This document shows positions 33,149-42,081 of a stretch of DNA of 64,000 nucleotides, piece after piece. The stretch lies in the NCBI GenBank assembly GCA_016617855.1, contig JAECUM010006807.1:42499-106498 (forward strand), given 5' to 3'. The notes under the pieces are model-generated. The model was given only the letters and a program-made list of their open reading frames with translations, had not been told where the DNA came from and ran no database searches. The stretch is from Megalonaias nervosa. Its lineage: Eukaryota > Mollusca > Bivalvia > Unionida > Unionidae. Each line of letters begins with the position of its first letter. Position 1 is the first letter of the stretch. The position numbers were made by a program, and so were the translations under genes.

Positions 33149-34217
33149 TTAAGTTTCAGCTACGAATTCCAGGCACCACCAGTAACGTCTCGGGGGCATT
33201 TCAGTTGATGTTAACGTAAAAGTTTCTTTGATGTTCTTGGTTAGCATCACCAATAGAGGATTATGATATGCATTCGGTGATGATGAAGTGGCCGCAGTAA
33301 TTTCCAAACCATACATAGATAACCTGTATAACCCAGTTACTTCTGCGATATGTTCGAGAGTGTTATTTTGCGGTGTCAATGTTGTTGATCCTGATGCTAC
33401 TGTGTACACTATATTTTTAATTTGTCCATGTGGAATTTTAATCAGATTAGTTTTTTGAACAATGCTAGGTATTCCGTTAATACTGTCGTTGAGTTTCAAG
33501 TTAATGTCGGAGAGTTTGATATCAACGGTTGGTTGTTCCCCAAAAAAATCTTTAATGGGTTTGTTTATGTTTCTACGAAAATTTAAGAAAGTTTGTACGT
33601 GATTAGTAAAAGTACCATTGAGTGTAGTTATTTCATTATTGATTGTAGCTAGCGAAGTTGTTATAGGAATGTTGCTATCGTCTACATATTTCTTCGTTGC
33701 AGCGTCAAAATCTGATTCTGTTGTTCTAAGATTATTAATACCATTATTATTCATGTTGAGAAATGCACGCATTATACCACCGTTGACTAATACGTACTTA
33801 GATTCTTGATCATCGACGTATTTTTTTTTTTGCTGCTGCATCTGTATCTACGGTTGGGTTTACAAGGTCTATAATTTTATTTCGGTTAATAATAATGGTA
33901 CCTGTGAATGAATCACCAGCTCGCTTGATAAAATCGTTAACTGACTTACCAGAATCTTGTATTTTACCTTGATCAGAAAAAATAACGATATTATTAATAA
34001 CCGCGGTGGGAATTCGTATAAGAACATCTGGCAGTTGTATATTACTCGTTTTTAATCGCCCTTGTTTATCCTGTTAAACAACGACTTCATTTTGATCCAC
34101 ACTTGTGATATTTAATAAATCATCGATTTCATTTCTGAGCTGATCAAGAGTTGCATATTTAGATAAATCGACTTGCTGCTGAGCTTTGCGAGACGATCTT
34201 CCATAAATATCTACCAT
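33149..34217 (-). pseudogene. Trimeric tail-fibre-like protein
   Basis: ATG 34217 lies in TATAATGG (MVDIYGRSSRKAQQQVDLSKY). After a TAA at about 34074 the frame continues with ESFTGTII-like repeats. An A10 run at about 33830 shifts the frame. Two repeat units end in DAAAKKKYVDD and DAATKKYVDD, each preceded by an N-x-I-x-N-L block (NNGINNL). This matches the beta-helical shaft repeats of bacteriophage tail fibres. The C-terminal 150 residues (YTVASGSTTL, GLYRLSMYGLEI, YWWCLEFVAET) look like a globular beta knob. It is probably the receptor-binding spike. Confidence 0.7.
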
Positions 34218-34225
34218 TATAATTA

Positions 34226-35104
34226 TCAATGTCTGTTTAAGTGTGACAACGTGGTATATTCATGCACGACTTTATGAGGTGGTTTTGTTGATTTTGATGT
34301 AGCATCAAGTACAGCGAGTACTTCTCGACCGCATATCGGCGGATCAGTTATTTTTTGTGTTGGTAATGTTGAATACCAAATTAGAGCAATATTATTGCTG
34401 ACATAATGAAGAAATTCCTTTGGTGGCGCTAATCCATATGAATCGAAATAAATAATTCCACGTGGATCAATTGCATATCCAACCCAATGGGTGCCCGGTC
34501 CAGAGTTTTTATTGAGATTAATAATACCAGTTTCAATATTGTTCGGTTGTTTTGGTAATTGATTGGGCATAAAAACTCCTCTAAAGTTTTTTATATTCAG
34601 TTGCTTAGCGGCATTAAGCAAATCAAAATTGGACATAGGCGATATCAGTAAATTGTCCCGGGAAGTCTTAGACGCTTTCCGTGCCATGAATATGGGGTCC
34701 CTGGTAATCTGAGACCTCTTCCTTTTTTTTTTGATTCCCTGTCCGGTTGCTTTCTTTAATGCCATTTCAGCAGCGGTTCCAACAGCACCTAATGCAGCTG
34801 CTTTTGCAACAGCTGGGGCTGCAGCGGCTATTAATGCTGGTATAGCTGCAAGAAGTGGAAATATACCACCCGTCTTAGCGATGTCTTTGATAGCTCCCGC
34901 AGAAAGATTACGTTTGACACCTTTATTTGATTTTTTGGCTTCATTGAAGTTTCTGAATTGACGCTCGGTCAACGATGATTTATTTGAACCGCTCATCTGT
35001 TCTTTTTTTAACGATATTTTTATTCCACAGTTATTTTTTGATGCTGATTGTAGCCTTTTGATCTGACCAGGAGTCAGACTAACACTAACGTGATTATATG
35101 ACAT
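34226..35104 (-). CDS. Minor virion domain fused to adenain-like protease
   Basis: A 292-residue frame, start in TATAATG. Residues 1-75 (VSLTPGQIKRLQSASKNN, then LTERQFRNFNEAKK) are a domain that is a separate gene in element 3 (63186-63573). Residues 80-115 are alanine-rich and hydrophobic, and a basic patch (KKKRKRS) follows. Residues 155-270 are the protease: H in GPGTHWVGYA, D in IYFDSYGLAP, Q in LPTQKITD and C in PPICGREV. After the cysteine this frame is atypical, while the neighbouring frame gives a more typical KYSLYLMLHQ, so a frameshift near 34325 is likely. The pVI-like domain may anchor the protease in the virion. Confidence 0.75.
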   Translation of the reverse strand: MSYNHVSVSLTPGQIKRLQSASKNNCGIKISLKKEQMSGSNKSSLTERQFRNFNEAKKSNKGVKRNLSAGAIKDIAKTGGIFPLLAAIPALIAAAAPAVAKAAALGAVGTAAEMALKKATGQGIKKKRKRSQITRDPIFMARKASKTSRDNLLISPMSNFDLLNAAKQLNIKNFRGVFMPNQLPKQPNNIETGIINLNKNSGPGTHWVGYAIDPRGIIYFDSYGLAPPKEFLHYVSNNIALIWYSTLPTQKITDPPICGREVLAVLDATSKSTKPPHKVVHEYTTLSHLNRH

Positions 35105-35141
35105 TATAATTATTATCCTGATTTTAAATCAGGCGATCTAA

Positions 35142-36487
35142 TTACATGTTTTCTACTGGGGCATCAATAACTCTCATTCGTCCACCAACATCTTCAAGTA
35201 ACATTGTTTTGTCGCTGAGTATAACAGCAATTACCCTATAACCACCAGCGGGCAGTCGAGTTAAACGAGCTCGAAAATTTATGCCAACGACAGATTGTCT
35301 GAACAAATCTAAGTGTTCTAATGAAAAGTAATATATTGGATACAGTGTTGATAAATCACGCTGAGATATCTGTAAACCAGAATCAAAAATATTCTGATCA
35401 CGCCCCATGAATGTCATTAATCGATGATATGCACGTGCTACATGATTTAACTCAAAATTTAGCAACACTTCTTCAGAAGGTTCTTGATGTCCGTTTATCC
35501 TTAAAGAAACTTCATTAACCCCAAGCGTGTCAAATACCATTGGATTTCGTACCTGCGAATTTACTGTGGCATTTTCCTGAAACGCTATAAATATATGTCG
35601 TGGTGCTGACACCCCCTGCTATGATGCTATCTGCCATGCAAATAAACCAGCAACAGTACCTTAAATACTATCTGTGGTCATAGTCAACCATGATAACGTT
35701 GATTTACCACCTTGACTCATAAAACAAAGTAAACGTTCTTCTTCAGGTATTGTTGGAGTCATTACTGGCATCCACAGAGAAAGTTTTGTAAGAATTCCTT
35801 TACCAGCAGCAACGGCGGCATCACGCCATATTGCATCATCGTCGGTACCTTTTCTTACAAGTACCACAGTGTGTTTAGCGCCAAATATAACCTTCCTAAC
35901 ATTTCTGCAGAATCCAAATATATGTGACAGTGGAATCGCACATGAAAATCTTTCATCATCGCCAAGCATTGCTCGACGTGACGCGAACCCTAAGTTAAAA
36001 TTTTCATTCATCGATGCGACTTCAGTTCCGGCTGCATTTAAAGCTACATTTCTACTTTCTGGATGATCAGTTGTATCCTTTGCAAACATCATTGATGGAC
36101 CAGCTGATCTTGAGTAATCATCGCTGTATCTTGCAAGACCAAGTATCGTCGTGGCAACGTCGACGTTTTCATGACAGATCTCAATCTCTCGTGAATCAAT
36201 GATATATGCTGCACTTTTAAATTACGCCATAATACCATTATTGACAAAACCAACTCGATCACCAATTCCATAATCTGTATTATCTGCTCTTAAAAGTCTA
36301 CCTTCTACTTCGATAAATGTTTCACGGGTAAGAAATATCTGCTCGTATCCTGAACTTGTATCTCAATTCGTCCACGCTCGTCAGGTACACGTGCGTCATA
36401 AGAATAATATTGATAATCACGCACAGATTCATCTTTTAAAACTGGTGCATCCGTGTCAAACGCGGGATCAGATATACGCTTGAGCAT
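35142..36487 (-). pseudogene. Element 2 major capsid protein (double jelly-roll)
   Basis: Starts MLKRISDPAFDTDAPVL. After a frameshift at about 36310 come FIEVEGRLLRADNTDYG and a TAA at 36228. The central part has FSCAIPLSHIFGFCRNVRKV, AKHTVVLVRKGTDDDAIW and EERLLCFMSQG. Stops at 35661 and 35625 precede the second jelly roll (PRHIFIAFQENATVNSQVRN, LYPIYYFSLEH, LSDKTMLLED). The pattern hPLxxhFGFxxxxrKhhxxxkhxhhLhRxxxD is that of Polinton major capsid proteins, distinct from the F54H12.2 type in element 1. Length about 445 residues. Confidence 0.8.
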
Positions 36488-36496
36488 TATTTATTA

Positions 36497-36979
36497 TTAT
36501 CGTCTTCGTCTAACACGAAGACCGCTTCCTGCTATCAGACTAGCGGTTATATTTTTTTCTTTTTCTGACATGGGTGCATCAGCTAATTCTGCTAGTTTTT
36601 GATTAGCAGCTTGAATTATTATTTTACTGACATTTGCGGGCATCGCTTCAGTGCTGGGTAATTTTACTGGTTGAGGTTTTCGTCGTATTAATCGCGCTAG
36701 TCTATCCTTGATCGCTGAAAATGCTTTGCTAGCAACATCACCAACAGCGCCAATACCTTTCTCACGAACAACATCAAAAGCTTTCATTCCTAGTTGCTTT
36801 AAAAGCGGTATTGCTTTTGGGGCCATCCGTCTAAATAGACCCTGAAGAACATCACCTAGTCCATCTCCGTAGGTCGTTTTGTATACCGGTAATCGTGAAT
36901 TTATTACCCTGACCATGGTTGGTCTATGAGTATTGTGTATGATCATATTATTATTAAGTGATTTTATCACTAATTGCAT
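36497..36979 (-). CDS. pVI-like minor virion protein
   Basis: An open frame of 160 residues; the true start may be an internal methionine (MVRVINSRLPVYKTTYGDGL). It has GDGLGDVLQGLFRRMAPKAI, a helical region and repeated basic segments, ending LRVRRRR. The GDGhGxhhxxhFRxhhP motif and basic tail are typical of the minor capsid gene beside Polinton capsid genes. Confidence 0.6.
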   Translation of the reverse strand: MQLVIKSLNNNMIIHNTHRPTMVRVINSRLPVYKTTYGDGLGDVLQGLFRRMAPKAIPLLKQLGMKAFDVVREKGIGAVGDVASKAFSAIKDRLARLIRRKPQPVKLPSTEAMPANVSKIIIQAANQKLAELADAPMSEKEKNITASLIAGSGLRVRRRR

Positions 36980-36991
36980 CTAATTACATAC

Positions 36992-38074
36992 TTAATCACA
37001 ATGATAATCATCGGCGATTTCATTAATAAGGGACCGATACACATTAATATCCATAACACCACCTGTAAGTAATCGTTTACAAATATCGGCTGCTTCATTA
37101 ATGATTTCTGGGGAATTATTACCAGCTCGTTTTCCTCCAATGAGAATTTCTAGTCGATCAACATCAGCAAGGACGTTATTGGGACAAGTAATAAGGCCAC
37201 TTCCTAAACCACTTCCAGTTCCGCCAGGATCTTGATATTCTTCCTCTGTTATTTTGACTGGTTGTTGTTGTAGTTCTTCTTGTTGTCGTTGTAGTCGTGG
37301 TAATGGTTGCTGTGGTGATGATATTGGTGATAATTCAAATTGTCGTGGTATTCGTTGTGATGCTTTTTTGCTTGGTTTCGATGATGTTTTCGGTGATTCT
37401 GGATAATCACGAAGTGATTGCTCAAATAGTTTTGGAGATTGTTCCCTTTTATGTTTTTTTCCTTCCATTTCTTCTTGTTTTCTTAATTGTTTTAAATCAT
37501 TGATTTCATTAACATAATCTTGATATAATGGATCATTAGCTTTAACTCTTTCAACATTCATACTTATGCGATATAATACCTTTTGCCATTGTTCACGGGT
37601 TTTAATATCCTTAGCGTATTTATGTTTCATTAATTTACTTCTTTGAGCAAAACTATCCACAGCAAACTCAGCTAATTGTTGTAGGTTTTTAATGTTATTC
37701 TTAATTATTTTAACAGTATCTTCATTAAATTTATTTAACAGTTTAGTATTACTTATTGTAGAACTCTTTTGTTTAGGGGCTGGTGCTTCAGCGTCTTCAG
37801 GCTGAGCAGCAGCTGGTTGAGCTGCTTGAATATGACCAGCAATATCAACAGGTAATGTTTCAAGAGCTCTTTGTGTTGCCTCAGTTGCTGTAACAATTTT
37901 CTTTGTTGGTTCGACAATCGGTTTAAATAATTGTTCTGCAACTTCTGCAAATTCCACTTGAGACTCCTGACGAGCTTGTAGTTGTTGTTTGACTAAATCA
38001 CGGACGGGTAAATATTTTTTGATTGCCTGTAGTCGCTCTCGAGCTAATCTAGCTGAGTGTGGTTCTCCAATCAT
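36992..38074 (-). CDS. Conserved 360-residue virion or core protein of unknown function
   Basis: A complete single frame. Residues 1-75 are charged helices, 75-105 are alanine/proline/glutamate-rich, and 110-215 are helical. Residues 215-285 are basic and glutamine/proline-rich with short R-Q-Q repeats. The C-terminal 75 residues (TCPNNVLADVDRLEILIGGK, then ITNEAADICKRLL-like helices) look like a small folded domain. Low-complexity middle with a folded end suggests a scaffold or core protein. It is the first gene inside the right inverted repeat. Confidence 0.55.
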   Translation of the reverse strand: MIGEPHSARLARERLQAIKKYLPVRDLVKQQLQARQESQVEFAEVAEQLFKPIVEPTKKIVTATEATQRALETLPVDIAGHIQAAQPAAAQPEDAEAPAPKQKSSTISNTKLLNKFNEDTVKIIKNNIKNLQQLAEFAVDSFAQRSKLMKHKYAKDIKTREQWQKVLYRISMNVERVKANDPLYQDYVNEINDLKQLRKQEEMEGKKHKREQSPKLFEQSLRDYPESPKTSSKPSKKASQRIPRQFELSPISSPQQPLPRLQRQQEELQQQPVKITEEEYQDPGGTGSGLGSGLITCPNNVLADVDRLEILIGGKRAGNNSPEIINEAADICKRLLTGGVMDINVYRSLINEIADDYHCD

Positions 38075-38107
38075 TATTGATAATATTTATAATGGCTGTT
38101 TAATTTA

Positions 38108-38375
38108 CAGCAGCAGAGAGGGTGAACTACCAATACTGAGTGACCAACGCGTAAACGAAATCGCATAAAAATTTGAAAAAAATACGTCAGCGATCTGAAT
38201 AACAAAACTGATCTAACCCAAACGATTTATTATCCGTTCTCAACCGTATGGAAATAATCTCGGTTAGAGGCTTTAGTTTAGCGTCATTGACCTTGTTTTT
38301 TTAGCCTTCGTAGGAAGGTTTATTTTTTCAAAAATAAGGTCTCAGCCAAATGGCCTGTTCACCCTCTCTGCTGCT
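38108..38375 (-). repeat. Element 2 right terminal inverted repeat
   Basis: Reverse complement of 22473-22740. The inner edge CAGCAGCAGAGAGGGTGAAC and outer edge GTTCACCCTCTCTGCTGCT are inverted relative to each other. Confidence 0.95.
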
Positions 38376-38585
38376 GTTGGTTAAGTAAACATTTGTTAGT
38401 TAAGTAGAAAATGTTTGATGTTATATGAATTGTTGGTTGTTTGTGAGTTAAATTAAAAATGTGTTTCGAAGAAATGTGTCTGTTGTTTGTTCCAAAAAGC
38501 ACTGTGACTATATATGCTCTTTGACTTCTCTCTATCCCTCACCATAAGATCAGCTCTACAGCGTTCTTACGCAACAAAAATCGTA

Positions 38586-38623
38586 GGGGTGTTTTTGATC
38601 GCGTATACGCTTGAGACATAAAA
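38586..38623 (+). promoter_or_regulatory. Element 1 cassette promoter, copy 1
   Basis: GGGGTGTTTTTGATCGCGTA, then CGCTTGAGA and the TATA-like CATAAAA. It matches the copies at 40234 and 41258 and lies 55-90 bases before the coding start. Confidence 0.5.
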
Positions 38624-38676
38624 TGCGAGGCAGTCTCCGGTCTGATCATCCATTGTTGACTCATCCTCCTTTGAAG

Positions 38677-39022
38677 ATGTGTTCAAGACTAGCCAAGCTG
38701 AATGAAGCTTACGTGAATTTACACCATGTCAAACAAAACCTGATACCAAAGCCTGATGAGGTAGAGAATGTGAGGATGTTGAAAGTGGTAGAAGACCTGA
38801 TAGAATAGCTCTTCAGAGATGAAATCAAGAAAGAGCAAGCAGAGTGGACGGAGAAGTATAGACTTTAGAAGCAGATAGAGCAACAACAGCAGCAGCAGCA
38901 ACAGCAGGAGCCAGACGGAGGTTTTGTCGACTGTAGTGCAGACACGAAAGAGTTCTCCTTCTCTTTCCGAAGAAGCAGACCCTTTAACTGTAGGAATTCT
39001 GCAGACGGGAACGCAGTCCTAG
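38677..39022 (+). pseudogene. Right coiled-coil gene R1 of element 1
   Basis: Start MCSRLAKLNEAYVNLHHVKQ, with helical heptads to a TAG at 38806. The same frame then continues (LFRDEIKKEQAEWTEKY), crosses another stop, and has a glutamine run and an acidic C-terminus to 39022. The 3' flank CAGGGCTACCCATTCCTCTC (39068) is shared with the other cassettes and precedes a GT microsatellite. Function unknown. Confidence 0.5.
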
Positions 39023-39199
39023 AAGATAGAAGATTGCCATAACTCCCCGAACAAAACAGCCATTTTCAGGGCTACCCATTCCTCTCGAAAACAGATACTA
39101 GTCAAATTGCCAAAATATGTGCCTGTTTTTATGTGTTTGTAGGTTAAGAAATAGAAGTTGTCTATAAGCACTTCGTCTCTCTGGTATGTAAGATAGTAT

Positions 39200-39222
39200 G
39201 TTTGTGCGTGTGTGCGTGTGTT

Positions 39223-39278
<56 letters not shown>
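39200..39278. repeat. (GT)n microsatellite
   Basis: About 25 GT units preceded by GTTT and GTGC variants. Similar GT/GTTT tracts follow the R2 (40885-41000) and R3 (41795-41830) genes. The stretch 39280-40230 shows no convincing gene. Confidence 0.9.
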
Positions 39279-39280
<2 letters not shown>

Positions 39281-40233
39281 TAAGCAAAACATAGAAGTAT
39301 ACCTATCAACACTTTGTTTCTCTGACTTGAGAGATAGTGTGTGCTTGTCTGTAGCTATAAAGGCAACGTGAGTGTTTCTTTTAGGTCCGTGCGTTCCATG
39401 TTTTTTGGTTATGATATGAGAAGTGTGAGTTTAAATACAGTAAAGACCCTAAATAGAATTGTATAAGGTGGTCAAAAGCCCAATGGCCATCAGGTCCCGT
39501 CACACAAGGTGGCAACTGAATAGTTTATGAACATATACGGTCCCAAAACAGGTCCCACGAACCCTAGACCGATAGGCCTCAACATAAAGCCAAGTATGTT
39601 ACCTAGGACCCCCAAAATCAATAGCATATATAAGGTGGACCATTAGGGCCAGTCACACAAGGTGACAATAAAAATCATACTAATGGCTGTCAGCAAAGGT
39701 ATCTCGCTATCAAGACCTTTTCCTAACAGCACAGAGTATTACCAAAAGCAAATGAACAAACTTTTCGGCATTAAGAACTTACTTTTCCAAATTCGTGCAA
39801 GAGGCTGGGAGTACCTTCTGCGGACCCAGGCCTGCCTCCCTATTCCGTTTCCTCCCTTGCCTCGGCCGCTCAATTTAGCAGCGTGCAATGCATGCACAAA
39901 TAAACTCGTCAAATAAGAGTGCGTGTCTAAAAATCCCACTCACTAGATACAGACTGGCCACAAAGGTGAACCATGAGTGCGTGCTGTTTCTATTCCCACT
40001 CGTGACAAGCCTAACATTCAGGTAGCATGGAACACAATGTTTCACTACCTGACGGCGTATTTAACAGCACTCCACGAGTACACTAAAGCCTGAGGGAGGT
40101 GGCTCTGATTCCCTCTGCCAGGAGTATTTAACGGCCTGCCCTGCAGGCATTAAACACTGGCACATACCCAATATGGGTGTACGTCAGTATGATTCAAATT
40201 CCAATCCAATCCTAGTGTGAGTTTTGTTGTAAG

Positions 40234-40273
40234 GGGGTGTTTTCCTTCACGTCCGCGCTTTAGACATATAAAT
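40234..40273 (+). promoter_or_regulatory. Element 1 cassette promoter, copy 2
   Basis: GGGGGTGTTTTCCTTCACGT, then CCGCGCTTTAGACA and TATAAAT. The coding start is about 52 bases past the TATA box. Confidence 0.6.
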
Positions 40274-40324
40274 TCTAGCGTTCATCAGTCTGGCTACCAG
40301 CGTTCACTCGTCAACAGTGACAAA

Positions 40325-40710
40325 ATGAGCTCAATTTCTAAACTTCTTGAGCTTTCTGATGCACCTGGAGTATGCCAGGCGCATACTAAATGAGCTGGCC
40401 AAGGAGGCCATAGCAGAAGCTGCCAGGACAGAGGAGGAGGTAGACGAAAAAGAAGAAAGAACAAGAATGAAAGAATAGTCCAATCCTGCCACACCTCATT
40501 CTGAGGCCTCTGTGTGAGGTCAAACCCGAGGTAAGGACGCCTCCACAGCCACAGCTACAACCAGCACCACATCCACAACAACGTCACCTACAGCTACCAG
40601 TACCAGTACCAGAAATAAGGAGACCTCATCATCCCCGACTGCAAAATAAAAGACGGAGGGAAGTCTTCACTATCCCTGAGAGGGAAAACTGGGATGATGA
40701 ATCCACTTAA
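40325..40710 (+). pseudogene. Right coiled-coil gene R2 of element 1
   Basis: ATG 40325 (MSSISKLL), a frameshift at about 40348, then MHLEYARRILNELAKEAIAE and an acidic helix ending at a TAG (about 40477). A further frame carries a glutamine/proline-rich tail (LQLPVPVPEIRRPHH) and ends NWDDEST at 40710. The layout, a short coiled coil then a low-complexity tail, resembles R1. Confidence 0.5.
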
Positions 40711-41027
40711 CATCCCCTTTGCTCTCCCAAGAACAAATGTAAATTGGTGGTAGGACTGGAGCCGCCGTTGTATGTGTGGTGCCCGGGCTGGGAGGTGCCA
40801 ACATTAAGCAGGCGTATCTGAAGCTTAGAAAAACAGCCCTTACCAGATCTCTAGAAAAGATACACTATTCAAGTTGCCAAAACACAATGTGTTTGTGTGT
40901 TTGTATGCGTGCGCGTACATTTGTTTGTTTGTGTGTGTGTATTTGTGTGTCTGTATGCTTTCTTGTACGTTTGTGTGTTTGTGTTTGTATGTCTTTCCCT
41001 TAACAAAATCCTTTGTCCTTACCCTAT

Positions 41028-41240
41028 GTAGATAGTATATAATGGGTTGTTTCGTCCCTTCTGTGTGGATAGTAGATAATGGGGAAGAGGATAGTATATA
41101 ATTGGATGTTTTCTTCCCTTCTGTGTGGATAGTAGATAATGGTTTTTTTTTTTCTTCCCTTTTGTGTTGATAGCAGATAATGGGTTAGTGGATAGTATAT
41201 AATGGGTTATTTTCTTCCCTTCTGTATGGATAGTAGATAA
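41028..41240. repeat. Minisatellite between R2 and R3
   Basis: Three to four diverged copies of a unit with GGATAGTAGATAATGG, GGATAGTATATAATGG and TTCTTCCCTTCTGTGT. Confidence 0.75.
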
Positions 41241-41257
41241 TATGTGATATTATTGCA

Positions 41258-41298
41258 AGGGATGTTTGCCGTCACGTCCGTGCTTGAAGTATATAAAG
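41258..41298 (+). promoter_or_regulatory. Element 1 cassette promoter, copy 3
   Basis: GGGATGTTTGCCGTCACGTC, then CGTGCTTGAAG and TATATAAAG. The coding start is at 41343. Confidence 0.6.
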
Positions 41299-41342
41299 TA
41301 TGGTGTTCGTCATTCGCGCAATTCAACATTGAATAATAAGCC

Positions 41343-41660
41343 ATGGCGACAAACAACCATTTGAAGAAAATGATGAAGTTGCAGGAGGTAGTAGATACCC
41401 TAGTTGTGGTGCAGGAAATGCTGGTCGCAATGCAGTGTAGGTCTTATAGCCCGCACAGATTGGCTATGGAGATCAACAATTTAAAGAAAGGGAAAGGCAT
41501 ATTGAACGAATTGATTAAAAAGGAAAAGGATGAGAAAGAGGATAAAGAAGATAAAATCCAAGTGAGGGCTTGGAACGAAAAGATCGAAAAGGAAGATGCG
41601 AATGAGAAGAGGAAGAAAGAGGCGGAGGAGAAGGAGGAAAAAGATGGAAAGAAAAGGTAG
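41343..41660 (+). CDS. Right coiled-coil gene R3 of element 1
   Basis: An intact 105-residue frame from MATNNHLKKMMKLQEVVDTL. Residues 1-60 are a helical region with a single cysteine. Residues 60-105 are almost all lysine, glutamate and aspartate (a charged single alpha-helix or coiled coil). Reading could extend in lysine-rich sequence past the TAG. It is the best preserved of the cassette genes. Its 3' flank merges into the inner edge of the right inverted repeat. Confidence 0.55.
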   Translation: MATNNHLKKMMKLQEVVDTLVVVQEMLVAMQCRSYSPHRLAMEINNLKKGKGILNELIKKEKDEKEDKEDKIQVRAWNEKIEKEDANEKRKKEAEEKEEKDGKKR

Positions 41661-41774
41661 AAGACAACGGCGATGACAAAACTGAGAAGATAGTGGAAAG
41701 TAGAAGGGGGGAGAGAAAATAGAAGAAAAAAAAGAAGAAACTCAAAGGCCATTTACAGAGCCACTCATATATTT

Positions 41775-42075
41775 GGAAAAGATTTACTCTCTTTGTCTTT
41801 GTTTGTTTGTTTGTTTGTTTGTTTGTGTGTGTATTTGTTTGGTTTTTTATGTCTATGTCTATGTCTATCAAGTCCCGCCCCGCCAAGCATTGTTTTATTT
41901 GTATAGTTTCACCACTGAACCAGCTGAACGTACCCACCACCCGCTATCCGCCACCCGCTACCCGCTTGTTTTTTTCCCCGCTGTCACTGTTTGCTGTCTG
42001 GCCCGATTGAGGCCAGCTACTTGCAATATTGTTGCCAATGTCCAGTACCTTGACGTCACCCTACCTGTTCCATTC
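41775..42075 (-). repeat. Element 1 right terminal inverted repeat
   Basis: Reverse complement of 12402-12652. It includes CTGAACGTACCCACCACCCG, TGACGTCACCCTACCTGTTC and the terminal CATTC, followed by the ATATAG target duplication at 42076. Confidence 0.9.
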
Positions 42076-42081
42076 ATATAG

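Larger units (their letters stand above)
22473..38375. mobile_element. Element 2: 15.9-kb Polinton-like virus inserted into element 1
   Basis: The two 268-bp inverted repeats begin AGCAGCAGAGAGGGTGAAC and are flanked by a target duplication. Gene content is that of a full virus: packaging ATPase, integrase, polymerase-helicase, nuclease, phospholipase A2, protease, major and minor capsid proteins and fibres. Early genes lie left of about 29.7 kb on both strands, and structural genes lie right of 31 kb on the minus strand. Several genes are intact single frames (phospholipase A2, HNH, membrane protein, 360-residue protein). Others have one to six breaks, which indicates recent decay. Confidence 0.92.
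12402..42075 (+). mobile_element. Element 1: Polinton/adintovirus-like transposon with a nested second transposon
   Basis: The ends are inverted copies starting GAATGGAACAGGTAGGGTGA and flanked by a 6-bp duplication. Interior genes encode an integrase, a capsid protein, a fibre-like protein and an adenain-like protease, which together define a virus-like integrating DNA element. Without the nested 15.9-kb element 2, its own length would be about 13.8 kb. Most genes are on the plus strand and carry several stops and frameshifts, so the copy is inactive. I find no DNA polymerase or packaging ATPase in it, which are the expected replication and packaging genes. Either they were never present in this lineage or they were deleted. 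Confidence 0.85.

Noticed and set aside
39739..40494. Frames between the R1 and R2 cassettes
   Set aside because: No motifs, no promoter-like context, and composition of non-coding sequence.
41444..41940. Long minus-strand frames rich in serine, phenylalanine and leucine
   Set aside because: They are the complement of the lysine/glutamate-rich coiled-coil gene R3 and of the GTTT tract.
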